Below are positions 18,223-27,509 of a stretch of DNA of 64,000 bases, piece by piece. The position numbers and the translations under genes are program-made. Origin of the DNA: Autumnicola sp041679265 (GTDB lineage Bacteria; Bacteroidota; Bacteroidia; Flavobacteriales; Flavobacteriaceae); NCBI RefSeq assembly GCF_041679265.1, contig NZ_JBGFSM010000006.1:1-64000 (forward strand), written 5' to 3'. Each line of letters starts with the position of its first letter. Position 1 is the stretch's first letter. The notes under the pieces were generated by a model that saw nothing but the letters and a program-made list of their open reading frames with translations, had not been told where the DNA came from and did no database searches.

Positions 18223-19374
18223 TCAATTTATTGGCTGTAGCTCTCTGGCAAGGCCCATATAAGCCTGCTGCGCTTCTTCAAACCTATTTTTCTTTTCAAA
18301 GTTTCCACGGGCATTAAGGCTTTTATAAATATCCTCAGCTCCAAATACCTGGAAAACTCCTTTTGCTTCCATTTCCTGTTTGTACATGGTATCTTCAGAA
18401 GAAATTATCACAGGGATTCCTCTTTCCAGCCACGCGATAGCAGAGCCACTTTTATCCAGGCCGTCTATTCTTGTAGTTACTACTCCTAAATCTACTAAAT
18501 TCATACATCGGTTTACCTGGGAAGAATCTAAGGCACCGGTTTGAAAGTGGGAAGCATGGGCATCCTTCGCCATTTTTCCAATTTCCTGCCCCCTGCCATG
18601 GCCAATAGAGAGAATGCCTATTTTCTTCCCTAAACCTACCGCAGCTTTTGCTGCCGAATGGATTAAGTTTTTAATGCTCATGTAATGATAAACGGTACCA
18701 AAAAATCCCAGGATGAGCCAATCTTCCTTATTAGCGGTAATAGAATGAAGGCCTTTACTTTCTAAAATTTGATGCCATTGTTCATCTGAAGCCTTTTCTT
18801 CTGTAGGAATATTGCTAAAAACCGGTATTAATCTGGATCGAACCCCTATCTTCCGCAGATTATTTAAAGAGGTTTGAGTGTTAGTGAATACCTGCCGGGG
18901 ATTTAAGCTGGCATACATTTTACTGATTAAAAGCTTTTGGAAGTTTCCTAGAATCTTCTCTTTTATTTTGGATTCTCTGGCTGTCCCGCACCACAGCTCA
19001 TGGAACATGATATGGAGATTACTACTGGCCAAGCTTTTTTTGAGGCGCAACATTTCCAGGGGTAAACCATATTTATTGAACCCAAAACCTACATATTGCA
19101 AACTTACCCATTCCGGTGCCAGGGAATTTATCCACTCCTCCACTATTTTTATCTTTTCCCTGCTGGAAAAAAAGGAAGGAATGCGTACTACCCAATATCC
19201 AGTGTTGTGGCTTTTTCGCTCTTCTTTTGTTATTTCAGAAACAAACGGATCATTTAAAGCTATGACATTTATGGTAAACCCTTCTTTAGAAAGATTAACA
19301 GCCAGTCGCGAAACATAATCGCCTACTCCATCTTTTCCGGGCTCCATCCCGGGGCATATAAAGAGAAGTCTCAT
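18223..19374 (-). CDS. Family 4 glycosyltransferase-like protein (altered E-x7-E)
   Basis: A 383-residue GT-B-like protein. The start MRLLFICPGMEPGKDGVGDY has the usual Gly-rich acceptor loop, and VSLQYVGFGFNKYGLP and MFHELWCGTARESK follow. The donor domain has LGFFGTVYHYMSIKNLI and ILSIGHGRGQE, but at the usual E-x7-E site it reads KSGSAIAWLERGIPVI, so the first Glu is absent. It may still transfer sugar by a variant site. The stop lies immediately before the next start. It belongs to the same coupled run of cluster genes. Confidence 0.75.
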   Translation of the reverse strand: MRLLFICPGMEPGKDGVGDYVSRLAVNLSKEGFTINVIALNDPFVSEITKEERKSHNTGYWVVRIPSFFSSREKIKIVEEWINSLAPEWVSLQYVGFGFNKYGLPLEMLRLKKSLASSNLHIMFHELWCGTARESKIKEKILGNFQKLLISKMYASLNPRQVFTNTQTSLNNLRKIGVRSRLIPVFSNIPTEEKASDEQWHQILESKGLHSITANKEDWLILGFFGTVYHYMSIKNLIHSAAKAAVGLGKKIGILSIGHGRGQEIGKMAKDAHASHFQTGALDSSQVNRCMNLVDLGVVTTRIDGLDKSGSAIAWLERGIPVIISSEDTMYKQEMEAKGVFQVFGAEDIYKSLNARGNFEKKNRFEEAQQAYMGLARELQPIN

Positions 19375-20286
19375 TTATGATATAATATTAATTAACCGTC
19401 TAATGCCCCCCAGAGTAAGGATCTTATTCCTGTGCCACTTGCTAAAATATATATTTAAGGCTTCCCTTCTTTTTCCTTTTTCCACAGCCTGCAGGATAGC
19501 AACAGGAGCTTTTCGTTTCAAAATAAGATTAACAGGGTCTGTTTTTTTACTATTGGCAGTTATACCGGCTTGTTGTATAATTCTAAAAGCCTGGTATCCT
19601 GAATCTGTCCTATTGCGGGCAATAGAGGATTCAGTAATCCTGTACTTCGCAGTATAGGCGTTAATAAAGTGTAGGTTAATTCCGCTAACCCCTAATCTAA
19701 AACCAAAATCGAAGTCCCCTGCATGCCCAATTTCGGTTTTACTACGGTAGTTTATTTTCTCAATTACAGTTCTGTCCACCATATAACAGTCATTAGGGAA
19801 TTGTTGAACCATCCCGGCTTCCAAAGGGGAAAGTTTATTTGTACTATAATAGGCAGTTCTAAAATAGTAAGTATTCAACTCCTCTGAATGCTTCTTGTTA
19901 ACAACTCCCCTTTCATCAATTATATATTGCTTACCGTAAACTGCCTGTATAGTATTATCAGACTGGAAACATTTCATCATCTTCTCCAGGGCTGTTTCCA
20001 TCAATAGATCATCATCATGCAATAAAACGATTTTTTCTCCACTGGCGTTTTTAAACAATCCATTAACGTTTGCAGCCTGTCCCAATGGAGGTTCATTCTT
20101 AAAGTAACCTATATCAATTGCTGAAGCATCTTTATAAGTTTCCACCAGTTCTCTTGTTTCATTATTTGTGGAATCATCGCCTATTAAAATTTCGAAGGGT
20201 AAAAATGTTTGACTTAAACAGGAATCCATCGCTTCTTTTAAAAGGTCTGGCCGGTTATAAGTAGGGATACAAACCGTTATTTTCAT
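19375..20286 (-). CDS. Family 2 glycosyltransferase
   Basis: A 303-residue GT-A enzyme: MKITVCIPTYNRPDLLKEAM, LIGDDSTNNET, and the DxD-type LLHDDDLLMETALEKM, followed by a C-terminal basic region (AVEKGKRREALNIYF). ATG 20286 is preferred to the in-frame ATG at 20313, because the conserved strand starts at once there and the longer form would leave only 2 bp after the flippase stop. It is co-transcribed with the flippase. Inverting transfer of one sugar to the repeat unit is likely; the donor is unknown. Confidence 0.85.
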   Translation of the reverse strand: MKITVCIPTYNRPDLLKEAMDSCLSQTFLPFEILIGDDSTNNETRELVETYKDASAIDIGYFKNEPPLGQAANVNGLFKNASGEKIVLLHDDDLLMETALEKMMKCFQSDNTIQAVYGKQYIIDERGVVNKKHSEELNTYYFRTAYYSTNKLSPLEAGMVQQFPNDCYMVDRTVIEKINYRSKTEIGHAGDFDFGFRLGVSGINLHFINAYTAKYRITESSIARNRTDSGYQAFRIIQQAGITANSKKTDPVNLILKRKAPVAILQAVEKGKRREALNIYFSKWHRNKILTLGGIRRLINIIS

Positions 20287-20315
20287 AAGAAAAAATCCTG
20301 ATATTTTAAACATTC

Positions 20316-21602
20316 TTAGACTTTTTGAAGCCCTGCAATGCTATTGGATAAATATAATAGCAGGGTTATTGAGCCTGAAAGGATACCCATGTATAAAACA
20401 CCGGTTAAGGTAGTAATATCGAAAAGAAATATTCCTAATAAAATCCCTCCAATATCCGTTGGTATTTCTAATAATGGAGTAAACTTAATCCACCCTTTGT
20501 TAAGATTTACATTATGCACAATTCCTATTATAAATCCTATTGAACCCCCTATTATCATTAATAAAAGTTCATAATCTAAATTCTGGTACCCTTCACCCAA
20601 AATCCATAAGAAAAATTCAGGGAAAAAGGCAACAGCCAAAAGCACTATACCGCATATAATTAAAGAAGCCATAATTGCGCCTACAAACATTTTTTTTAGC
20701 CTCTCTAAGTTATTATTACGCGCAAACATGGGAGCGTAGATATTGTGAAAAAGAGCAGATATAATGGTAAAGATCAATGAAAACCGCGCCAGTGCACCTA
20801 TCTCTGCAAGGGAATCTGTTGTACCAAAAACACCTAACAGGAAGATTGAAATTTGCCCTTTAAAAGCAAAAAAAGCCGAGTTATGCCAATTTAACCTGAT
20901 GTAATAAATAAGCGTCTTCTTATAATCAGGATTGATCTCTGAGACTTCCGCTAATCCTAAATCTTTACCTTTTCTTTTAACATAGATATAAGAAGACCAG
21001 GCACTTATACTGGTTATAAGGAAAATTACTGCTATTACGTAATCCAGATTAAGAAAAAGTAAAATTCCCGCAATACCAATAAATCTAACTACATGACCTA
21101 CAAGTTCAGAGATTTGCACAATAGACACTTCTTTTTGCAGTAACATGGCTGTTCGAAGAAAGGCGGTTTGAACTTCTGGTATTACAATTAAGAGAAGGCA
21201 CAGTAGAAACCATATAATTCTGCTTATCTCTACCTCTTGCTCAAATAAAATATATGCGGCATATCCGCCCACCAATAGAAAAGCTATACCAATAATTATG
21301 GGAGCAATATGTTTGGCGGTTCTAATAAGACTCGAAATTTTTGAAGTATCACTCCAAATTTCTCCTCCAATCTTTTTAAAACCGATGAATATTGCTGAAT
21401 TGGAAAGGGGTATAAGCATTCCCTGTATAGTAAGTAACACGGTATAAATAGCATAATCTGCTTTAGACAGCTCACGCACCAGCAATATACTTATTGCAAA
21501 CCCCAGTGCTTTTCCTATCATTTGGGAACCTAAAACCTGCCCTATAGGTTTAAGTGCCGATTTGGTAAAGTATGGACTGATTTGCTCTATTGTAACTCGC
21601 AA
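20316..21602 (-). CDS. Wzx-like polysaccharide flippase
   Basis: A 428-residue protein with about twelve predicted membrane helices, beginning SALKPIGQVLGSQMIGKALG and LLVRELSKADYAIYTVLL, the usual first-helix pattern of Wzx/PST flippases (MATE-like fold). It should move undecaprenyl-diphosphate-linked repeat units across the inner membrane for the polymerase at 12466-13905. The start is TTG at 21602; no ATG lies closer than residue 28, which is inside helix 1. Wzc follows upstream after a 46-bp gap. Confidence 0.85.
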   Translation of the reverse strand: MRVTIEQISPYFTKSALKPIGQVLGSQMIGKALGFAISILLVRELSKADYAIYTVLLTIQGMLIPLSNSAIFIGFKKIGGEIWSDTSKISSLIRTAKHIAPIIIGIAFLLVGGYAAYILFEQEVEISRIIWFLLCLLLIVIPEVQTAFLRTAMLLQKEVSIVQISELVGHVVRFIGIAGILLFLNLDYVIAVIFLITSISAWSSYIYVKRKGKDLGLAEVSEINPDYKKTLIYYIRLNWHNSAFFAFKGQISIFLLGVFGTTDSLAEIGALARFSLIFTIISALFHNIYAPMFARNNNLERLKKMFVGAIMASLIICGIVLLAVAFFPEFFLWILGEGYQNLDYELLLMIIGGSIGFIIGIVHNVNLNKGWIKFTPLLEIPTDIGGILLGIFLFDITTLTGVLYMGILSGSITLLLYLSNSIAGLQKV

Positions 21603-21648
21603 TCTTTTGTTGATATTATTAAATCTATTTAAAATTTAATCTTTAAAA

Positions 21649-23985
21649 TTAGTTCTGGATGGCTGCCCGGCGTTCAGCATTTAATACTTTATTGGGGGCA
21701 TGCCCATAGCCATAAGCATAGGCTTCCTTAGATTTTATGCCATTAAGAACAATCATAGGGCGATTGAGTTTATTTTTTTGATATATATCTTCAATAATCT
21801 TAAGTTCAGATTTCCTGGTATAATTATGTCTGATGACATAAATACTCGAATCTACATAAGGAGCGAGAGCATACGCATCTGCTACTTTACCAATTGGAGC
21901 GGAGTCTATAAGCACATAATCAAATCTTTGTTCCAGTTCCTTTAATAGATATTCTATCTTAGGGCTTAACATCAATTCCCCGGCGTTAGGAGGAATAGCT
22001 CCCGAGCCTATGAAATACAAGCCTTCAATTTCTGGAGAAGAAATGAGCAAATTTTCTATTTGCAGCTCATCATCCACAAGAAAATCAGTTATTCCAAAAT
22101 CATCAGAAAGGCCTATATCTTTCATTAGCTTTGGTGCTCTAAGGTCAAAACTTAAGACTACCACTTTTTTGCCGGAGCTGGCAAGGCTACTTCCAAGGTT
22201 TATACTAAAAAAAGTTTTTCCTTCACCCTGCTTTCCGGAGGTAATCAAAATGGTTTTATTCTTTTTCCCGGCAGAAATAAACTTAAGGTTAAACCTGATA
22301 AGCCTAAATAGCTCCGCTACCGGAGTATTATTCTTTTCCTTTGCAACCAGGGTCTCTTTCTCCTGATTATAGGCAATTTCCCCCAGTACCGGCACGTGGG
22401 TGTACTCTTCTATCTCTTCACGCTCCTGTACTTTGTTATTTATTTTTTCCTTGACATAAACTATGGAGAATGGAAGGAAAAGACCTAGAATAATTGCTCC
22501 AAGATATACTGAAGTTGTATTAGGGCTTACGGGATACCCACCTGCTCTTGGAGCATCTACTATCCTGGTGTTTGAAATAGGGGCAGCCAGAGACAAAGCT
22601 TCTTCCTCCCGTTTTTGCAAAAGGTAAAGGTAAAGCTCCTGTTTGGTCCCCTGTTCCCTGTTAATAGCTAAAAGCTGTCTCTCTGCAGCCGGCACTTTTC
22701 TTACCTGTGATTCATATTGCTGCGAATTTTGTCTTAAATTTCTTTGCGCGATGATTAAGCCATCTTTAATATTACTAAGATTTTCTAATGTGCTCGCTCT
22801 TAAATCTTTAATTTGCTGATCTATCTCCACCACAAGTGGATTGTCTTTTGGGGTAGTACGTATTAAACTTCTTCTTCTTAACTGGAGCTCATTTAATCTT
22901 GAAATTAGGTTTACAAGCGTTGGATCTTCAATATTAAGTGTACTGGGGACTGTGGGGGCATTCTCGCCCTGTTGTCCCAGATATGATTCGATAGAATTTA
23001 AAACGTCCAACTGGGTTTGATAATCTGCCAGTTGCTGATTTGACTGGCTTGCCCGCTGCAAATAAAGTTCAGCATCAGAGCTTACATTAGTAAGTTCATT
23101 TCGCTGTTTATAATCTTCTACATTTTTCTCTACACTGCTAAGTTCTTCAGTAAGCATTGCAAGACGCTCATCTATCATATTGATAGTATTATGGGCTAGC
23201 TGATTATGGTAAAAAATTGACTTTTCTGTGTAAGCTTTAATCAAATTCTCCATAATACGTTTTCCTCTTTCGGGAAAGGGATCGGTTAAACTTAAAGATA
23301 GAAGGCTTCCATTGTCATTAACCGGTTCTACAGTAAGGTTACCGCTATAGTAGTCAGCAAGGCCTTCCACGCTATTAAAAGTCACATAAATATTTTCTTT
23401 AAATGAAGAAAGAGGGACTTCTTCATTGCGGTTAACAGTAAAAACACCGTATGGTTTTTGTATAATTTCTCCAAATTTATAGGCCATAAAGGTTTCCGGC
23501 TGTCCATCATTTAATTTGGCTAGTACAAAACTGTTATCATCTTTTATCCTTACGCTTAGGAAAGTTTGAGGTTCCAGGTAAGAAGAGTCAGCCGCACTTA
23601 TGCTTATAGGAAGATTGCCAGAATAGACTTCAACACCATCAAATTTCCCCTCTACATAATATCTTACCTGCAGGTCCATTTGCCTGATCACCTTCTCCAT
23701 TAGTCCTGCAGAACGCAAAATGCCAATTTCATCTTCTATATTCCTGGAGGGTTTAATTAGTCCTAGATCTCCAAAAGACTCTCCACCCCCTGATGCTCCC
23801 TCTCCTTTATCTTTATCTTTTAAAAGAATGGTACTGCTAATTCTATATTCAGGCACCGCCTTATACCGCAGGTACCAAAATGCTAATCCAATGCATATAA
23901 AAAGTCCTATTAAAAATAGGTACCAATACTTCAAATAGTTTGAAATAACTGATTGGATATCTTTTCCTTCAGATTTTCCTACCAT
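21649..23985 (-). CDS. wzc: Wzc-type polysaccharide co-polymerase / tyrosine autokinase
   Basis: A 778-residue chain-length and export regulator. There is an inner-membrane helix at 21-38, a Wzz periplasmic region, coiled coil around 270-460 with the GNVR-like KVPAAERQLLAINREQ, and a second helix at 492-511 with the proline-rich YPVSP before it. The cytoplasmic BY-kinase has Walker A GKQGEGKT (584-591), Walker A' VVLSFDLR (Asp614) and Walker B YVLIDSAP (690-697). The C-terminal tyrosine cluster is short (Tyr756, 758, 760). It works with Wza and the polymerase; phosphorylation of the tail should control assembly. No separate tyrosine phosphatase gene is seen in the cluster. Confidence 0.95.
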   Translation of the reverse strand: MVGKSEGKDIQSVISNYLKYWYLFLIGLFICIGLAFWYLRYKAVPEYRISSTILLKDKDKGEGASGGGESFGDLGLIKPSRNIEDEIGILRSAGLMEKVIRQMDLQVRYYVEGKFDGVEVYSGNLPISISAADSSYLEPQTFLSVRIKDDNSFVLAKLNDGQPETFMAYKFGEIIQKPYGVFTVNRNEEVPLSSFKENIYVTFNSVEGLADYYSGNLTVEPVNDNGSLLSLSLTDPFPERGKRIMENLIKAYTEKSIFYHNQLAHNTINMIDERLAMLTEELSSVEKNVEDYKQRNELTNVSSDAELYLQRASQSNQQLADYQTQLDVLNSIESYLGQQGENAPTVPSTLNIEDPTLVNLISRLNELQLRRRSLIRTTPKDNPLVVEIDQQIKDLRASTLENLSNIKDGLIIAQRNLRQNSQQYESQVRKVPAAERQLLAINREQGTKQELYLYLLQKREEEALSLAAPISNTRIVDAPRAGGYPVSPNTTSVYLGAIILGLFLPFSIVYVKEKINNKVQEREEIEEYTHVPVLGEIAYNQEKETLVAKEKNNTPVAELFRLIRFNLKFISAGKKNKTILITSGKQGEGKTFFSINLGSSLASSGKKVVVLSFDLRAPKLMKDIGLSDDFGITDFLVDDELQIENLLISSPEIEGLYFIGSGAIPPNAGELMLSPKIEYLLKELEQRFDYVLIDSAPIGKVADAYALAPYVDSSIYVIRHNYTRKSELKIIEDIYQKNKLNRPMIVLNGIKSKEAYAYGYGHAPNKVLNAERRAAIQN

Positions 23986-24006
23986 ACCAATTCGATTTAT
24001 ATAATA

Positions 24007-24771
24007 TTAATTTAAATTAAGCAGAATTAACGAACCTACTGAGATAAGGGATAAGATTAGAGAAATATTGCTCCTGGTTAAGCTAGCCTGCTCCTTTTTG
24101 GATTTAATAGGTTCAACATATACTACATCATTGGGACCTAAATAATAATATGGAGAGTTAAGAACTTCTTTTGTATTTAAATTGAGCCTTACCGCCTGGC
24201 GGACGCCTTGTGATTCTTTAATTATTAAAACATTATCCCTCTTTCCATATACCGTTAGATCTCCAGCCATTCCAAGGGCTTCTATAATGCTTATTCTTTC
24301 TGAAGGAATAATAAAAGTAGAAGGGTGGTTGACTTCTCCAATTACTGTAATGCGGTAATTAGCGTATCTTACAGATATAATAGGATCTCCCAGATACTTT
24401 GAAAGAAGATTAGTGAGTTTATCTTTAACTGCCGATTTTGTAAGACCTGCGACTTCAATACCCCCAACTACAGGAAAATCAATATATCCATTACTATCTA
24501 CAAGATAACCATCATTAACAGAGGTTGATGCATCCTCACTATTCCCTGAGGAGTTTCTGTTGAATGGAATATTTGCTTCAGGATTTAAGCTAGTTACTTT
24601 TATATTTAAAATATCATTAGGCTGTATAACGGGCTCCTTTATAACATTGGGAACATCTTCAACTGTGACCACTTCCTTGTCTGAAAAATCGCTGAAATAA
24701 GTAAGATTTCTGGATCCCGAACAGGAAAAAATAAAAGGTAAAATCAGGAAAAACAGGCTTTTTGAATTCAT
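24007..24771 (-). CDS. wza: Wza-like polysaccharide export lipoprotein
   Basis: A 254-residue outer-membrane-side export protein. A lipoprotein signal ends with lipobox FIFSC (Cys17). The poly-export domain spans ~45-150 (IQPNDILNIKVTSLNPEA, DSNGYIDFPVVGGIEVAGLT, DPIISVRYANYRITVIGEV) and one SLBB domain follows (~155-205). The C-terminus ends with a hydrophobic helix (ISLILSLISVGSLILLNL), common in short Bacteroidota homologues. It lies next to wzc, as usual for the export pair, and should form the periplasmic and outer-membrane channel for the polymer. Confidence 0.93.
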   Translation of the reverse strand: MNSKSLFFLILPFIFSCSGSRNLTYFSDFSDKEVVTVEDVPNVIKEPVIQPNDILNIKVTSLNPEANIPFNRNSSGNSEDASTSVNDGYLVDSNGYIDFPVVGGIEVAGLTKSAVKDKLTNLLSKYLGDPIISVRYANYRITVIGEVNHPSTFIIPSERISIIEALGMAGDLTVYGKRDNVLIIKESQGVRQAVRLNLNTKEVLNSPYYYLGPNDVVYVEPIKSKKEQASLTRSNISLILSLISVGSLILLNLN

Positions 24772-24854
24772 ATAAGAATTGAGTTCTATTTATAGTTATT
24801 GTTATTGTTGGTTGTTCTATTTATTAGCTTACTAGGAAAAGGCATCATTATAAT

Positions 24855-26219
24855 TCAATATGCTTTTTCCTCTCCTTTAACTGCATTCAGGATCGTTTGA
24901 TAAATTATACTTAAATCCAAAAGCAGCGACCATTTTTCCAGATAAAAAATATCCAGGCGTACGCGATTAATAATATCTGTTTTTTGAATAATTTCTCCAC
25001 GATAGCCTTTTATTTGAGCCAAACCTGTTATTCCCGGCTTAGCAAAATGTCTAACCAGATATTTATCTACCGAAGAACCATATTCTGTGGTATGCCTTTG
25101 CATATGCGGCCTTGGACCTACCACACTCATATGTCCGAGAAAAACATCTATAAACTGAGGTAGTTCATCTAAACTGGTTTTGCGTAAAAACTTCCCAATT
25201 TTAGTTACCCTCGCATCATTTTTTGTGGCCATAGTAGTATGTGCATCAGAACTTACTGTCATAGACCTAAATTTATGACAGCAAAAGACTTTACAATTTA
25301 CCCCGTTTCGCTCTTGTTTAAAGTAAAGAGGACCTGGAGATTCCAGCTTAATGAGGATATATAAGATAGGGGTTATCCAGGACAGAAGAAATAGAATTAC
25401 CAAAGAAGAGAAAACCAGATCAAATGTTCTTTTTACAATACGTGCGTATTGTCCTTCTATAGGGGTTCTTCTCATATTAAGGACGGGAACATTATCATAT
25501 AGTTCAATGGACATTGCCCTTGTAAAAATTTCTTTATTATCAGGAATAATTTTCAGCTTTTTTAAGTTATTGTCTGCAAAAGTGATCAGGTTTTTCAATT
25601 CATCATGGGTAAGTTTAGATACCATACAATAGATTTCATCTACTTGATTACTTACCGCATACTTAAAGCAATTCTCTATTGTTCCTAAATAAGTAGGGCT
25701 TGTGGAAGGGATATTATCAAAATATCCCAAGTACCGGTAGCCTAAATCTGGTTCATCAAATACCTTCCTGATTTTTTTGAGGTTTTTATCCCTTCCCACT
25801 ACCATTACATTTCTAAAATTACCGCCTTCGAGCCTGTACCTGCTGCGCATCCAATAAAACATCAGGCGATAAAGAAAAAGCAATAAAATGATAATCACGT
25901 ACACAGAAATATGATGATTAAAAGAATATTGTTCCTGTTGCACGACCCCTAACAATGCAAAATAAGCTAATCCATATACTACAAAAAGTTGAAGCAATTT
26001 TGGAAAATTAGTCATAAAACGTTCTTTCCTTCCAGTAGGATAAAAATTAAGACTATACGTTATAATAAGCCATGAGAAGTTATAGTAAAAAATATTATTT
26101 ACATTTAAATATATTTCTGGAATAAACAAAAACAGGCACCCATTGATTATCATCAGGTGGATAAAAATCGAAATGGGTATTATAAATACAGACTTTTGCA
26201 TATTTAGGCGTCTTAACAT
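24855..26219 (-). CDS. Polyprenyl-phosphate hexose-1-phosphate transferase (WcaJ/WbaP type)
   Basis: A 454-residue enzyme that starts repeat-unit synthesis by moving a hexose-1-phosphate onto undecaprenyl phosphate. Four or so N-terminal membrane helices are followed by a CoA-binding-like region (NVMVVGRDKNLKKIR) and the bacterial sugar transferase domain from about residue 265 (KRTFDLVFSSLVILF, LESPGPLYFKQERNG, CHKFRSM, the catalytic DE pair in TSLDELPQ, VVGPRPHM, KPGITGLAQIKGYRG). ATG 26219 is used; an in-frame ATG at 26201 is also possible. The transferred sugar (glucose or galactose are usual) cannot be determined. Confidence 0.93.
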   Translation of the reverse strand: MLRRLNMQKSVFIIPISIFIHLMIINGCLFLFIPEIYLNVNNIFYYNFSWLIITYSLNFYPTGRKERFMTNFPKLLQLFVVYGLAYFALLGVVQQEQYSFNHHISVYVIIILLLFLYRLMFYWMRSRYRLEGGNFRNVMVVGRDKNLKKIRKVFDEPDLGYRYLGYFDNIPSTSPTYLGTIENCFKYAVSNQVDEIYCMVSKLTHDELKNLITFADNNLKKLKIIPDNKEIFTRAMSIELYDNVPVLNMRRTPIEGQYARIVKRTFDLVFSSLVILFLLSWITPILYILIKLESPGPLYFKQERNGVNCKVFCCHKFRSMTVSSDAHTTMATKNDARVTKIGKFLRKTSLDELPQFIDVFLGHMSVVGPRPHMQRHTTEYGSSVDKYLVRHFAKPGITGLAQIKGYRGEIIQKTDIINRVRLDIFYLEKWSLLLDLSIIYQTILNAVKGEEKAY

Positions 26220-26297
26220 TAGGTTATTAGCAGACCTAGTGATTTCAAAATTGCCACCATGGCATACTTAACCGTTCGCTGTAAATCTTTTTATATA

Positions 26298-26325
26298 GAA
26301 TAGTAATCCGCGGGTTTTACTATTC
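26298..26325 (-). repeat. Intercistronic hairpin between gmd and the sugar transferase gene
   Basis: GAATAGTAA at 26298-26306 and TTACTATTC at 26317-26325 are perfectly complementary, with a 10-nt loop containing CCGCGG. No U-run follows on the transcribed (minus) strand, so it is more likely an RNA-stability or processing element than a terminator. Confidence 0.5.
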
Positions 26326-26345
26326 ACCAAAAGCATATGAAAAAC

Positions 26346-27458
26346 TTATTCATAGTAATTGAAGGTTTCATAACCCCCGGTTTGCAGATGCTTATCCTTT
26401 TTCATCAATTTTACGTCGCATTCCATCATTTCATGAACCAACGACTGTAGATCGTACTCTGGAACCCATCCTAGTTTTGTTCTGGCTTTGGAGGCATCCC
26501 CTATTAAAAGATCAACTTCAGTAGGCCGGAAATATTTTGGGTCTACCGCTAAAACCTCTTTCCCTTCCTCAATCTGAAAATCTGGATTGGAGCAGGATTT
26601 AACGAAAGCCTTTTCTTCAATTCCTTTTCCAGAAAATTCAAGTTCTATTCCCACTTCAGCAAAAGCCATTTGTACAAATTCTCTAACAGGAGTGGTTTTA
26701 CCTGTTGCAATTACCCAATCTTCAGCATGATCTGCCTGCAGGATCATCCACATCATACGCACATAATCTCTTGCATGACCCCAGTCCCTTTGGGCATCAA
26801 GATTTCCCAGATACAATTTCTCCTGCAGTCCAAGTGCAATTCTGGCCGCTGCACGAGTGATCTTACGGGTTACAAAAGTTTCTCCTCTTAAAGGAGATTC
26901 ATGATTAAAAAGTATCCCGTTACAGGCAAACATTTTATAAGCTTCCCGGTAATTTACAGTTATCCAGTATCCATACATTTTGGCTACCGCATAAGGGCTG
27001 CGCGGATAAAAAGGAGTAGTTTCAGACTGGGGGACTTCCTGAACCTTACCGTACAATTCTGAGGTGGAAGCCTGGTAAATCCTGGTTTTCTTTTCCATTC
27101 CCAATAGTCTCACTGCATCAAGGATACGAAGTGTTCCTAGCCCGTCTGCATTACCCGTGTACTCCGGAGTTTCAAAAGACACCTGAACATGGCTCATGGC
27201 TGCCAAGTTATAAATTTCATCTGGCTGAATTTCCTGAATTAGCCTGATGAGATTGGTGCTATCTGTCATATCCCCGTAATGCAGGATAAAGTTCCTGTTT
27301 TCTACATGTGGATCCTGATAAAGATGGTCCACCCTGTCTGTATTAAATAAAGAGGCTCTTCTTTTTAGGCCATGAACAATGTATCCTTTATTTAAGAGAA
27401 ATTCACTCAGGTAGGCGCCATCCTGCCCTGTTACCCCGGTTATAAAAGCTGTTTTCAT
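26346..27458 (-). CDS. gmd: GDP-mannose 4,6-dehydratase
   Basis: A 370-residue extended short-chain dehydrogenase converting GDP-D-mannose to GDP-4-keto-6-deoxy-D-mannose. The Rossmann loop is ITGVTGQDGAYL (6-17), the phosphate-binding residues LKRRASLFNT follow, and the catalytic set is Ser/Thr131-133, Glu134, Tyr156 and Lys160 (SPYAVAK). DWGHARDYV and GILFNHESPLRGETFVTRKI are specific to Gmd. Its substrate comes from the ManC enzyme encoded in the same operon. No GDP-fucose synthase is recognisable in the window. Confidence 0.97.
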   Translation of the reverse strand: MKTAFITGVTGQDGAYLSEFLLNKGYIVHGLKRRASLFNTDRVDHLYQDPHVENRNFILHYGDMTDSTNLIRLIQEIQPDEIYNLAAMSHVQVSFETPEYTGNADGLGTLRILDAVRLLGMEKKTRIYQASTSELYGKVQEVPQSETTPFYPRSPYAVAKMYGYWITVNYREAYKMFACNGILFNHESPLRGETFVTRKITRAAARIALGLQEKLYLGNLDAQRDWGHARDYVRMMWMILQADHAEDWVIATGKTTPVREFVQMAFAEVGIELEFSGKGIEEKAFVKSCSNPDFQIEEGKEVLAVDPKYFRPTEVDLLIGDASKARTKLGWVPEYDLQSLVHEMMECDVKLMKKDKHLQTGGYETFNYYE

Positions 27459-27509
27459 CTTGTTAATTGTTGGTTTTCGGTTTATCTGAATCTGGTAACG
27501 CCTGAATTA

